From Paramoeba atlantica (Eukaryota; Discosea), in the NCBI GenBank assembly GCA_977017575.1, contig CDRNVI010000056.1, forward strand, positions 1 to 64,000: a stretch of 64,000 bases of DNA. The letters run 5' to 3'. Every line of letters starts with the position of its first letter. Position 1 is the first letter of the stretch. This document shows, one piece after another, positions 20,766 through 31,407 of the stretch. The notes under the pieces were generated by a model. The model saw nothing but the letters and a program-made list of their open reading frames with translations. It did no database searches and was not told the DNA's origin. Made by a program: the position numbers and the translations under genes.

Positions 20766-21172
20766 GTAAACCCGCATGCCAATGCCCCTCTTGATACACC
20801 GTTTTCCATGCGCATCCCTGGAAAGAATATTTCCGTACGTGTCCATTTTCGCTGGGTGTCTTTTCCCGTGTAGCGGAGGGCGTCTCGGGGATGTGAAGTT
20901 TCTCGGCGGTCATGGAGTCGGTAGGTCAAATTTTTGCTACCTGATGACGTTTGCGTTTCCCGACCGATGCGTTCAGGTTCCGTTCGTCGGGAAGCAATTC
21001 TCCCAACGAGCTGTCAACGCGTCCTGCTACTGCTTCGTCTTCGTTTTCTACAATAGTGCAGGGTCAGGGGGAGTTCAGACTGGAGTCTGTGTTGTCACGG
21101 TCTTCGCTGTCGGACCCGGACTCCGCACTCAGATCAGCAGTACCCGGATGTTCAACTCCAGTGCACCACCCC
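20766..21172. other. Region without a recognised gene
   Basis: The - strand holds short acidic ORFs (for example around 21064..21252, with SAESGSDSEDRD) that I cannot assign. The last 25 bases repeat the IS30-like end motif in tandem. Confidence 0.35.
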
Positions 21173-22277
21173 ATTGTCAACTCCAGCGCACCACTTTTTT
21201 CACCATAGTCGACCGTCATTCCTTTTTTCTGCGCCTCACCACAGTTGAACATCGTTCCTTTTTCCTTTCAACATAAAAACTTATCCAGAGTATTTAAAGA
21301 AAGCGTAATACAAGTGTAAGATCTGAGTAAGAAACTTTATTAGACAAGAATTTCTTCACCTTTACAAAATGCTTAAATTTATTGTCATTAAATTTCCAAC
21401 ACTAGCAGACTAACTTTACAAGCTTTCTCACGTACCTTTGCTTACTTAGCTTCTTTTACTTACGCAGTTCATTCACAAAATCCATTGGAGAACGATAATT
21501 TAATAATTTCCGAGGACGAGTGTTCAATTCCAATGCGGTTTTGTTTAATTCACTTTGGTTCAAATTCTCAAAAGATTCGGTTTTCTGATGGAATTGTCGG
21601 ATCAAACCGTTTGCATGTTCCACAGACCCTTTCTCCCACGAATGATACGGAGCGCAAAAGAAAGACTTGCATTTTAATTTTTTGTTTACTTCTTCATGGT
21701 GCCAGAATTCTGTTCCGTTGTCGTATGTGATTGTTTGAACCTTGTAATTCTTTAACCCGTCTACAATTTGTTTGCTTACCCCCTTCGCGTGCTTAGATTC
21801 CAACTTGCGAAGAACAAGGAAGCGACTCTTACGCTCGCACAGGGTAAGAATATATCCGGTATGCCCTCGACCCTCGACCAAGTCTGCTTCCCAATCGCCG
21901 TAGCGCCGACGCTTATTAACAATTTCTGGTCGATTTTCAAGTGGCGTTCGGTTGGAAATCGCGATGCGATCAGGTCTGGTGCGACGACGGTATGGCCTCT
22001 TTCGCCGGATCCGCAAATGGGTGTACAACTTGCCGCCTAAGGACGCGTTGCGACGAATATAGCGATATACAGGGGTGAAAATCAGATGCTGGGGGGGTCT
22101 AAAATTAGCAATGTTTGCGCAATTTTGGAAAATAATAGCGCATTCGAGAGCTCTCGCAGAGATCTATGTATTTGGATAGGCGGTTTCCCGGGGTGTAAGG
22201 GGGTGGTCAACTGAGGAGAAGCCCAAAAACGTGAAAGAAATGCAAAAAGTGAAAGAAAAATTTTGTACGTTCAATAA

Positions 22278-23397
22278 TTACAACTTTCCCCTTTTTTTTT
22301 CTACTACTATGTCGAAACGCCGCGGCATGCTGTTTAAAGTGTTTATGAGCATGTCATGACCATCTGTTTTAATGTAATCAACCGCCTTTTCAATAGAATA
22401 CAAAACTTCAGTCCTATTTTCTGGGTTTGTACCATCTTTAATAAAGGTGTCCATGATGTCCCAAATGTTTTCAATAGGGTTAAGATCTGGGGATTTTGGG
22501 GGAAAGTCTAAAAGACTTGGTTTTCTCGAAAGGTTTTAAAGGTGACATTGTGACAAGGAGCATTATTCATTGCAACTCTAGTACCGCTATGACGCTTCAA
22601 GTAACTTAAGAAACCCCCCCTTTTTGTCATAGCTGCTTTAAAAACATTTGAAGTAATTGTAACTTTCCCATTTCTGACCCTGTCGGGAAAGACGTGATAA
22701 AAAACTCCATAAATAAGGCTTATACCCATCCAAACGTTTACTCCATCCCCCCCAAACCATTTTTGCGCAGCTTTTAGGGGTGGCTTGGGGGGGTCACTCG
22801 CTCGGCAAATGTAAGAACGGCTTTCGCGCCCAAGTTGACAAGTAAACTTTTTTTCGTCACACCAAATAATGTGACGAAGCTGTGCGACGGACCACTTCTG
22901 CATTTTCAGTGCAAATGTTAGTCGCTTGGCCTTGTGAACTTCAGTTAAGAACAGGCCTTTCGAAAAAAATCGTTGGATCATCCCTTCGTCCTTCAAAAAA
23001 TTTACTAGGGCCGGCCTGCTGCAGGAGAAACCCCTTTTCCTAACCTCTCGAAGAATAAAACTCCACGAGGGACAACCTCGCGCACTTGTCGCGTTGGACG
23101 CGTCAATAATTTCGCGGCATGCCTCAAGAAGCTCCGGCGTTGTCACAGTGCGTTCGCGAGGAGGCGTAGCACGTTCAACATCCCCGGTTTCCTCAAATCG
23201 CTTAACCCACAACTTAACAGTGCTGTCGTGGACGCCTTGTCTTTGGCAAGTGGCACTGTAGGAGTTTGTATTCTCGTAATCTTTAACGAGAAGCATCCTG
23301 TGTGAATATTTTGTGTGCCCCGGGGGTTCATGTGATCTATCAGATAAGCTTTTACTGTTTTGAAAAGATACAGTTTCTGTACCTTGTTTTTTTTTAA
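22278..23397 (-). pseudogene. Tc1-like transposase of E1
   Basis: The frame reads SHRMLLVKDYENTNSYSATC and HDSTVKLWVKRFEETGDVE (helix-turn-helix), then IIWCDEKKFTCQLG with the first D, VNVWMG, and RVAMNNAPCHN, where the second catalytic Asp of related copies (MDNCTIHN) is Asn. A one-base shift near 22508 precedes PPKSPDLNPIENIWDIMD with the E, and the tail ends VVEKKRGKL. The LINE piece replaces the start codon region. The D-to-N change and the frameshift mean that it is not functional. Confidence 0.75.
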
Positions 23398-24009
23398 ATC
23401 CGCTGGGGCATATCAACCCACACAGACATCAAATGCCCGCTATGCAAGACAGAGGTACAAACCCCAAGGCACATTCTCGCGGGATGCCGAGTTGCTCTAG
23501 ATCAAGGGCGTTACACTTTCAGACACGACTTCATCTTACGGGCCCTAGATTACCATGTAAGCGAGTCCCCCCATACAGCTCTCTCTCATTTCGACCTACC
23601 TGGCATGCGACGCCCTCCAACGTGGCTAGCCGACAATGACGGTATGATGCGTCCGGACGGGTGGGTAAAGCTAAGGGACGGGAAAGAGTTCATTATTAAA
23701 CTAACTTGCCCATGGGAGGAGAATATGCAGGCCGCGCACGAGCGGAAAATGCTGAAATACCACCACCTGTGGCATACGCGAAAAGAAAATCATCCCGAAA
23801 CATACCTATTCGCCCTAAAGATTGGGGCTCGCGGAAGTCTCCAAGACTCGGCGAGTAAATTAGATATGCTCTTCTGCGAGGAAACAAAGCTTGCCAAGGA
23901 GTGTCGCCAACACTTGGTGACGAGAGCATTTAGGGGGAGTTTCACTATATACCAAAATCGGGACCGCGCAAACTGGAACCCCATGGATGTTTGTATTTCG
24001 GATGAGTAA
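23397..24009 (+). mobile_element. R2-type LINE, 3' end fragment (CCHC knuckle plus endonuclease)
   Basis: Open from IRWGISTHTDIKCPLC, with the C-x2-C-x7-H-x4-C knuckle CPLCKTEVQTPRHILAGC, followed by RYTFRHDFILRALDYHV, MRPDGWVKLRDGKEFIIKLT, CPWEENMQAAHERKMLKYH and LKIGARGSLQDSASKLDMLF. This is the C-terminal order of R2/CRE-type LINE proteins. It is 5'-truncated and lies within the E1 element, on the opposite strand, near the E1 transposase start. The reading frame is intact over about 200 codons, so it is younger than the copy at 2767. Confidence 0.7.
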
Positions 24010-24906
24010 ACAGGAATAGCCAAACACGTCGTATGCGTGTACGGGATCATATGTTATGTGATCCCAAGCTATTTGACTTAATCTCTACAGTATAACTGTA
24101 TGAATCCTCCTCCTTAGAGAGGGATCGCTTTTGCGGCATAATAGTGAGCTGAAAAACAAAAAAAAACACGGAAAAAACTGCAAAAATTGAAAAATCTGCA
24201 ACTTTTAGGTGGGTAAAAAAACTTTAAAAAAATATCTTTTTCAAATTTGTTTTCTTTTAACGTGATAATAGCGCCAAAACATAGATCTCTGCGAGAGCTC
24301 TCGAATGCGCTATTATTTTCCAAAATTGCGCAAACATTGCTAATTTTAGACCCCCCCCAGCATATGATTTGCACCCCTGTATGGTAGAAGTCGAGGCGGT
24401 ACGACAGCTACGGATCGTATTTGCAATCTGTTCCGGGCTGTGCTTCTTTTGAAGTCGAGAGCTGACTTCCTCTTCCAAAAGGCCTTGTATCTTGTGAGGC
24501 TTGACCTTACAGACACGAGAGGCGTCTTACACGAGAGGCGTCTTACACGAGAGGCGTCTTTTCGAAATGCGCTGTGCCCTCGTCCCCTCATAGCGCTGAC
24601 CCCTTCTTGCATTACGCGCCAACTCGCGACAAACAGTGCTGTGACTTTTGCCAATTATGCGAGCTATGCTTCGCCGACTCTCGCCAGATGTAAAGAGTGA
24701 TTGAATACGATTACGATCGTAATGACTGAGTCTTAAATAATGGCGCATTTGTAGTGTAGATCCGAAGGATAATATAAAATAATACTTCTTTAAATAATTG
24801 ATGGTGCATTGGAAATGAGAATACAGTTTTTAAGAAAAAGTGGTGCACTGGAAATGACAAGAAAATTATTTTTTAGGAAAAAAAGTGGTGCGTTGGTGTT
24901 GACAAT

Positions 24907-25529
24907 CCGCCGTAGCCCCGAGCCTTCTTCTTTTTCCGTCCTTTGCAACATCCGACCACTGAGAAATTGAGATCTTGAGGTGTAAGATCCGGGAAGACTA
25001 GCTTATTTTCATCATAATCGTATTCGGTACGGCTTGACCTGTGGACATGGCGCTCGCACTTCCCCTTCACAGCCTTATTAGAAGTCTTCAATTGGCTGAG
25101 TGACGAGGGGCTGGTTCCTTCGAATTGAAACTCGTAACTCTCAGTCAGTCGGACGCTAGAGAAAGGTTCTTCTTCGGTGATAGTGTCATGGTGCCCCGTA
25201 TCCGGCGTCTCGCCTTCTATAGAGTCCGTAATGTCGCAAGCGATCTTTTCAGCGTGTAGTGACAATTCCGATGAGGGGTCAGGCCGAAGTGGTGTTGTAT
25301 ATAAACTTTCCTCGTATGTGCTCACTCCCTGGACGAGATCTTTGCTAGCGTCAAATCGATTCCAGGAGCCTAGCTTATGCTCTTTCGCTTCACGCTCAAA
25401 ATCAGCGAAACAAAAGGGATGATTAAATAAAAAGGGGTGATCGAAGTTTTGGACGAACTGAACAAAAGGTTTTGAAAATTTTATAACAAAAAGAAGTAAA
25501 AAAAAGTACCGTGACGCCCCCCTATACAA
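24907..25529 (-). CDS. Unassigned acidic ORF cut by the IS30-like element
   Basis: About 208 residues from the ATG at 25529, rich in Ser, Glu and Thr (for example TEEEPFSSVRLTESYEFQF), ending in KGRKKKKARGYGG before running into the IS30-like end. I do not recognise a family. Whether it is a host gene or the accessory ORF of another element is open; its acidic start and basic end recall the coiled-coil ORF at 17180. Confidence 0.35.
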
Positions 25530-25698
25530 AAAGCTAAAAAGATTTCTACGATGGTCGAGAGTAGCATGATTGTGGGGCCTAATGTAAGAAAGTGGGGCTC
25601 ATAAATGTGGGGCTGTAATATAGGGGTGTTGACTGAATTAAATGAGGCAATTAAATGCGGCAATTAATTAAATGGGAAGGTAATAGAATTATCAAAAA

Positions 25699-26568
25699 AT
25701 GATCTCTCGTTATTCATGCTTGGATGCTCCAGCAACATCCGTTAAATGTCGCACGGGGGATGAAAAAGAATCGTCATTGAAAGTGGCGACAACTGGTGTG
25801 AGAGTGAATACCTCAAAGGTGAGTGCTACGAACTTACCTCAAGAATACCAGTTAGCACGGCTAGTAGCTGACGTTAACAACTTACACAAATCATGGAGTA
25901 CTGAAACCCCAGCCTGTGAGTGGCATGGTGTTGAATGTAACGAAGATGAAGAAGTTATTTATATCACTTGGGAGGTTGCGCACATGTCAGGGTCTTTGAG
26001 GTTTATGTATCTTCCCCGTACCCTGGAGTCGTTTCTGGTATATAATAATAATTTGTCAGGTTCGGTGCCACTGGATCAATTACCATCGGGACTCGAGGAA
26101 CTGAGTCTTTCGCACAATCGATTTGAAGGAGGAATAGATTTGACGTTGTTGCCTCCTGTAACAAAAGAACTCTATTTAGGCAGTAATTACTTTACGGGAA
26201 GCGTTTGCTTATCAAATCTTCCAGTTTCCCTGACCGGCCTGTACATCCAGGACAATCAACTTACCGAATCTATCGATTTGACCTCTCTACCACGCAACAT
26301 GGTGATGATGAACGTGGCTCGAAATCGGTTCTCCGGTAGGCTGCGTCTGGACCAGCTTCCGTCCAAAATAAGAACAATTGACCTGTCCGACAACCTGTTT
26401 TCAGGTCCGGTGGACTTGACGCATCTTCCCGCAAACATGGGAGACTTAAACTTGTGTAATAATATTGGTTTGCATGGCGTCGTACAGAGATTGAGCCTTC
26501 CGCCCAAGTTACAGGAGTTTTGGCTTCACATTCAGAATACGAAAATTACGATTTGTGATGTTGAGTAA
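25699..26568 (+). CDS. LRR family protein 3
   Basis: 289 residues. A 45-residue lead of unknown function precedes the cap TNLPQEYQLARLVADVNN and PACEWHGVECNEDEE. About eight repeats follow, including LPSGLEELSLSHNRFEGGID and LPSKIRTIDLSDNLFSGPVD. The C-terminal cap has IGLHGVVQ...LQEFWLHIQNTKITI, the L-x-G...T-x-I pattern shared with other family members. It starts at the first ATG after an AT-rich stretch; the short frame-open lead has no signal peptide features. It lies alone on a segment bordered by the acidic ORF and gene-free DNA. Confidence 0.8.
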   Translation: MISRYSCLDAPATSVKCRTGDEKESSLKVATTGVRVNTSKVSATNLPQEYQLARLVADVNNLHKSWSTETPACEWHGVECNEDEEVIYITWEVAHMSGSLRFMYLPRTLESFLVYNNNLSGSVPLDQLPSGLEELSLSHNRFEGGIDLTLLPPVTKELYLGSNYFTGSVCLSNLPVSLTGLYIQDNQLTESIDLTSLPRNMVMMNVARNRFSGRLRLDQLPSKIRTIDLSDNLFSGPVDLTHLPANMGDLNLCNNIGLHGVVQRLSLPPKLQEFWLHIQNTKITICDVE

Positions 26569-27716
26569 TCACGGTGCATTTTGTAGGCAAGTTAGTTTTG
26601 AACGGAAGTATACATTATAAAGACGCATTTCAGGCATATCACTCAGAGGATTGAAGCAGGTGGGTGCGTCATGGTGCGGCTGAAGTAGTGGGGGGTGATT
26701 TTTTTGGGATATTTTATTGTACCCCCCTAATTAATTGTCATAGCTCCCCCCCTTAAGTTTACATACTATGTTGTTCTGAGAACTGTTCTTCGTTCTCAGA
26801 ACGCCGATAGCTTTCTATGGCCTAATTTACATGAAAAGTTTCTGTGAGCTTCGAAAAAAAGATACTGTTTATCTTTTTATTTTTTCTCAATGCCTAGATA
26901 TTGGCAAACTCTCAATTGGTACATTTCATATTTTTCGCCTCTTCTATCTTCTTTTAAATATCGTTTTATTACAATACCTTTTTGTAATATATTCCTTAGG
27001 GACGCCTCCCAAAGATAGTGAGATAGTGGCATGTTCAGACTCTGAAAAATTCGATCGATTACGTCATTGGGTGCAGAACACCTTAAAGAAGGTGCTCCAC
27101 ATTTCTTGAAAAGAGCGGAGAGAGATTTAGAGTGCCGTCTCCCCCCTGACTTAGATGTCCAAGTGACTTATCCTCTTTTTCAAAAAGTAGGGAGGATAAG
27201 TCGCCCAACACCTAAAAGCAATTTTGCGTGTTTTTTTTTCTGGAGTTTTTCCAGTACTCTGAGATGAAACACTGTTTTTTTACTTCAATCGTCTTTTCTT
27301 GCTCGATTCATCGCGGTTATTCTAAAATATCTCCTTCAATATATTTTTCTCTGCGCTCCTCAATAGAAAGAGGTCTTTTAATCCCTTTAATGCAAGTCAG
27401 GTTGTTCCCCTGCGCCTGAAAGGTGAAGGCATCGCAGTGATACCAAAAATGGAAGACACAGTAGGAAAGTCACTCAAACGACAAGGTACCGTTTCCGTAA
27501 CAGGTAGTTTCTCCGGAAATTGGACGCAGACTCGATATGTGACAGTCTCTCCATAGTAACACCCTCGTAGTCTTCCTTGGCACTGCCATCTCAGAGATGG
27601 GATCGGGTAACGTAAAGCACTTCTGCACAAAGTAAGGCACTTCCGAATGTTTGTAGGAGGAATGGGACAGAATACGAACTAAGAATAGGAACGCAAGGAG
27701 AAAAGCTACTTACATT
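26569..27716. other. Region without a recognised gene
   Basis: It contains a hairpin at about 26773-26802 (GTTCTGAGAAC twice, facing) and a second at about 27165-27200 (GACTTATCCTC and complement). Short ORFs at 26831..27109 and 27067..27267 are AT-driven and resemble nothing known. Confidence 0.35.
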
Positions 27717-29162
27717 ATGTTCTACGTCTGCACTTTTCCCACATTAAGGATTGCCTCGCTGTTTTCTTCTAAAGTGCTGCGCTCTAGAAACAACAAGGAC
27801 TCAGAATACATGCTAAGGTCCGTCGGAGGCAAGAGCTCCTCTTTTAAAGAGGAGGAGTGGGTCCTAACCAAGGCCCCTAAGATCATCTCATTACATGGGT
27901 CCCTTGAGGAAGACACCGTTCTTCGTGGGGGTGTATACCAAACTTATTCATGGTACAAGACGCATGGTATCTAAAGATTAGCACTTCAAACTTCAAAAAA
28001 CGAGCTTATCACTTTTCTTGAATTACTACTCTTTTTCTCTTACGTACGCCTGTGCGAGGGAAAACTAAATTGTTTTATCATGCACTTATATAGTGCAGAG
28101 ATTTACTCACCATGTCCTTATCCCGCATACGACGGGTGGATCATGTGAGGTTTCGTCCTCGCCGGAGGTGTGCGGGTGCGGAGAGCTGGCGTCCCAGGTG
28201 CAGAGAGCTCGGTTGTCATGTGCAGGTGCAGACAGCCGGATGCGTAATCCCCATATTACAGTTTCGGGGGCAATCCGGGTGCAGAGAGCCGCGACGGAGC
28301 CGAGGTGCGGAGAGCCAAGAGTCTCGTCGGCGGAGGACACGCCTAGTGGTCCTCAAGGGAGGCCACCGTGACGCATGGCCTCTTCGGAAACGTAACTGCG
28401 AGAGAAGGGGGAGCTGATAGAGGAAGCACACACACTCCAGGGAGTGAGTCGGGAAGGGGTGAAGGGGTGGAAGCGCGTCCCCTGCTTCAGCGACAAGAGG
28501 GACAGTTCCGACCTTAGTGCCGGCCGGCAACGGGCATAAAAATGCAGTAAGAGTATGCCCGTTGTCGGGCAAAGAAAGGATTAACTATGGAAAAAGGACC
28601 AACAAGGTACAGAAACCAACAAGGTATCTTTAGGGAAGGAAAACGAATCACTCGAGAGGAACGTGGCTTCAAAAAGGTCTCCCCAAGCGAAGGTTGGGGG
28701 AGCGAGAAAGGTTGAGTGCGCGAGCTGGGTGAAGAGATCACCATGGGAGAAAGAGATTCATCTGCCTGATTGTTTACGCTGGCTACTCTTCCGTTTGCGC
28801 CGCAGAGTGCATGATCTGGAACGCTTTCCTGAAACAGAACGCCACGCGTTCTCCACGAACTCCCCTACAGCTCCTTCATGAGGAGGGGCGTAGAGAGGGT
28901 TCTCTTCCAAGAAAGCTTCCAGATCACGCGTCGCCTCGCGGCAGAAGATCCAAGAGAAGATGTCCTCGGCACTCCACAAGGTGGAAGATGCCACGGTGCA
29001 GCACTTGGGAGCTAACCTCCACGCAACACACAGCGCGTGTGGCATGTAAGTAGCTGTCCATCGTGCGCGCCTCATGCATTCTTCCACCTTGACTCCCAAC
29101 TCCTCGGTGATAACGAGCGCTGCGGGGGGGCGAAATGAATTTTCCGCTTCAAAGGTGCACAT
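27717..29162. other. Region with short repeats and unassigned ORFs
   Basis: An 85-codon ORF at 27717..27974 has no recognisable family; it contains a CTCCTCTTTTAAAGAGGAG hairpin. At about 28165-28325 GGTGCAGAGAGC-type units recur at least five times. The - strand ORF at 28758..29162 is open for 134 codons but is not recognised. Confidence 0.35.
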
Positions 29163-29300
29163 AAGCGATGGGACAATGACGTCATATACAGTGCGGGATT
29201 TTATTACGGGACACGTTAATTACAGGACAACTCAATTACGGGACACTTAATTGAGGGACACTTGGGCCTTGGGAGTGAGTATTCTCAGCAAAACAGTTTT
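29163..29300. repeat. Short GGGACAC repeats
   Basis: AATTACGGGACAC-type units recur three to four times within about 80 bases, some alternating in a partly palindromic way. A loosely similar cluster with ATGTCCC units lies at about 61400-61515. Confidence 0.4.
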
Positions 29301-29315
29301 ACACGCCAAAATAAG

Positions 29316-29915
29316 TGGTGTATTGCGGCGGTTGTATAACTACCGCTCTACCCTCGATTATTGCAAAAAAAAGGGGACAAAAACAGTGAAAATATAAAGA
29401 GAAACACAGTAATATAATAGAAGAAAAAATATATAAGGGGGCTCCGGTAGTCCAAAATTGAAAAAAAATTGAAAAAAATGGGGGGTCTAGGGGGGGTCCA
29501 TGGGGGGGGCATACGTCGCGAAATTTTTTTCGAATTTTTTGCTTTTCAAATTTGAGCGCAGGTAAGTGGTAGACTAGGCCGCGGCGATAAGTTTCGACCC
29601 CCCCATGGGGGTACCCCCCCCTGGTACGCGCAGGAGGAGTTCGACAAGGTCAAATTTTCCGAAATTTTTGGCGTGACCAAGAAAATTTTTTTTTTGACCC
29701 AAAAAAAAGTAAAAATATTATTTGTCCAAAATCGACTCCTAAAACGTGTTTGGAGAGCTTGGGACCCCAGCTACCACACTACGACGTTTTTATCGTCAGA
29801 TTCGCCTCCTGCCCCTACTGGTAAAGCATCAAAAACGGCCCAAATTCGGGTTAAAATTTCGCATTTTTTGCTGAAAAACCGAGGAAAAGCTCACCCGGGG
29901 CACTTTTTGTAAATA
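29316..29915 (+). repeat. Dispersed non-coding repeat (GCGGTGGTT family), copy A
   Basis: It starts with a hairpin (GCGGCGGTT, short loop, AACTACCGC) and CTACCCTCGATTATTG, then shared tracts AGTGAAAATATAAAGAG, CACAGTAATATAATAGAAG and GGGGGTC blocks, and a diverged second half that still matches copy D at 58245. It lacks ORFs. Confidence 0.65.
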
Positions 29916-29925
29916 TTTCTGGTGA

Positions 29926-30537
29926 AACTGAACCAATATTCGCACTTTTCTCAATCTGGCAAAATTTTGAACGTTTTATCGCTCCTTTCTTTTATTCTGA
30001 ATCATGGTTCTGCACATTAATTTTATATAAGCATTGTGTTTTTTGAATCCATTAGTACTTGTTTATTGCTCTTCTCACCTTTTAATGACATGCACTGGGT
30101 GCGGTGGGTTCTCGTGCCGTTCGAAACTTACGATCAGAAGAAGTTCTTCCTGGAGTGAGAATCAATGTCTGGACTGGATGAAAAACCACTCTCTAGTGGC
30201 GCAGAAAGTTATTTACTACAAGAAAAATCACAGAGCTCCGCATTAGTAGCATGGCATTAGTCGGGAATAAATGGGTCTGCACCAAGCATTGTAAAGGGAG
30301 GTACGGAGCTATGGGGCCGCTGTTGCCCAGCAAGAGCCAGCGAAGCGCTAAACAGACTCTCCTGTACATCGTTTTGTACTGTAGGGGTGGGCGCCATGCG
30401 TCTTCAGTGGCGGAAACGGAGTTAAGCGAAAAAATGGTGATTAAATTGCGTCAATGGCTGGATTCCCTCATGGCCTCAGCTCATATAAGGGACGTGAAAT
30501 TTTGAAAATTCATAAATTTGCGAATATTGGTTCAGTT
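29926..30537 (+). mobile_element. Small element with Tc1-like ends carrying only the zinc-finger domain
   Basis: The inverted repeats read AACTGAACCAATATTCGCA on both sides, related to the ends of the 16697 element in their ATTCGCA part; the right side has TA and the left a GA in its place. The interior encodes MTCTGCGGFSCRSKLTI, NHSLVAQKVIYYKKNH and KWVCTKHCKGRYGAMGPLL across two frames, followed by about 60 more residues. It is a deletion derivative that kept the FLYWCH-like region and lost the transposase. Exact ends could lie a few bases further out. Confidence 0.55.
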
Positions 30538-30559
30538 TAACCAGATTTCTTTACTCAAA

Positions 30560-31407
30560 TACCTAATGCAGAGGGCGACAAGCAGATGGTGGAGTGCAAA
30601 TTGTGTCCTGAGAATGGCAAAAAACGTTTTTTGACGGCAAGAGGTCTGCAGACCGATTACATATCGGCAGAAAGGCATCTTCGAAAACACGATAAAAGTT
30701 AAAATCCTGCTCGAGAATAAAATCCTGCTCGAGAAGTTTCGCTGTCAAACGTGACTCGCGATTTAAAACTATGGTTTAGCGGACGAGTGCAAGATTTTTA
30801 CATTTCTAACGAAGGTTCTGAAAGTGATAAAGAAAGTGAATTATCCGTTTTATGGGAAGATTTATCAGTTAATTGAAAGTTTGGTCACTTATCCATAACA
30901 GCGCAAAAGCTTATTTCTTTGGTTGCATCTGAAGCAAGCTGCGAGCGGCTGTTCAGTTCTGTGGGGTTCGTGTACGAAGATCTGCGAAATCGCATGTCAC
31001 CGGAATTAGTTGCTGCAGAAACTTCGATTCGATGCAGTTTGCTTTCTCGCAACAGTGACCGTAGGGATCCCCCAGTAGTCTTGGAAAATGAAGCTTTGTC
31101 GGTCGCGGAAACACATCTCGTATCAAACAGCGATGGGATGAGCAAATCGAAAACTATGGGGATGCAAGTGGCCGAGAGATATGCAGCTCTAATGAAGCAA
31201 GACGCCGTGAGCTCTTCGGAAATGGATTTAATCTGCAGTCTTTACAAAATCAAGGCAGTCTTCAATATTATAGAGAAAGATCCCAAGAGTTATCGCATCC
31301 GACTATATAAGCAATGGTTTTATCTTCGGGGGACAGCGAAGTATGGTGGCGATAACAAGCATTATCAGATATTCTGCGAAAATGGACACGTTTTGTCACT
31401 CGTGTAA
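30560..31407 (+). mobile_element. hAT deletion derivative: BED finger joined to the dimerisation domain
   Basis: KQMVECKLCPENGKKRF and SAERHLRKHDKS form a BED zinc finger at about 30580-30702, ending in TAA. After a short gap, 30919..31407 encodes SEASCERLFSSVGFVYEDLR and NRMSPELV, the hAT C-terminal dimerisation signature, followed by an unassigned tail. The catalytic core between them is missing. It differs from the hAT element at 10449. Confidence 0.65.

Larger units (their letters stand above)
22070..24379 (-). mobile_element. Tc1-like element E1 inserted in the IS30-like transposase
   Basis: The inverted repeats exceed 100 bp, starting CAGGGGTG and containing CGAGAGCTCTCG and AATAATAGCGCATT; TA flanks both sides (22068-22069, 24380-24381). 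The transposase is on the - strand and a LINE endonuclease piece lies inside on the + strand. The inverted repeats belong to the same family as the elements at 56098, 57725 and 62606 and the solo ends near 32386 and 48366. Confidence 0.85.
21456..24748 (-). pseudogene. IS30-like transposase, split by a Tc1-like insertion
   Basis: The N-terminal part lies at 24382..24748 and the C-terminal part at 21456..22067. The start reads MRHYLRLSHYDRNRIQSLF and SRRSIARIIGKSHSTVCREL, the IS30 helix-turn-helix, followed by HSPEQIANTIRSC. After the insertion the frame resumes with YRYIRRNASLGGKLYTHLR and RYGDWEADLVEG, TYDNGTEFWHHEE and SWEKGSVEHANGLIRQF, then LNTRPRKLLNYRSPMDFV. This is the classic IS30 D...D...E core with D-W-E-A-D, D-N-G-T-E and W-E-K-G-x-x-E. 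Besides the insertion, three copies of a 16-bp unit near 24525-24560 shift the frame in the N-terminal half. The core itself is intact. Confidence 0.75.
21173..24906 (-). mobile_element. IS30-like element (about 1.4 kb without its insertion)
   Basis: The ends are inverted repeats beginning ATTGTCAAC and continuing GCACCACTTTTTT on both sides, with CC next to both ends, compatible with a 2-bp duplication. Extra copies of the end motif (GTGGTGCACTGGA type) lie in tandem at 21151-21172 and at 24830 and 24862. The - strand encodes an IS30-type transposase that has been split by a Tc1-like element at a TA (22070..24379). IS30 is a bacterial family; I know of no well-described eukaryotic branch. 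Confidence 0.7.
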
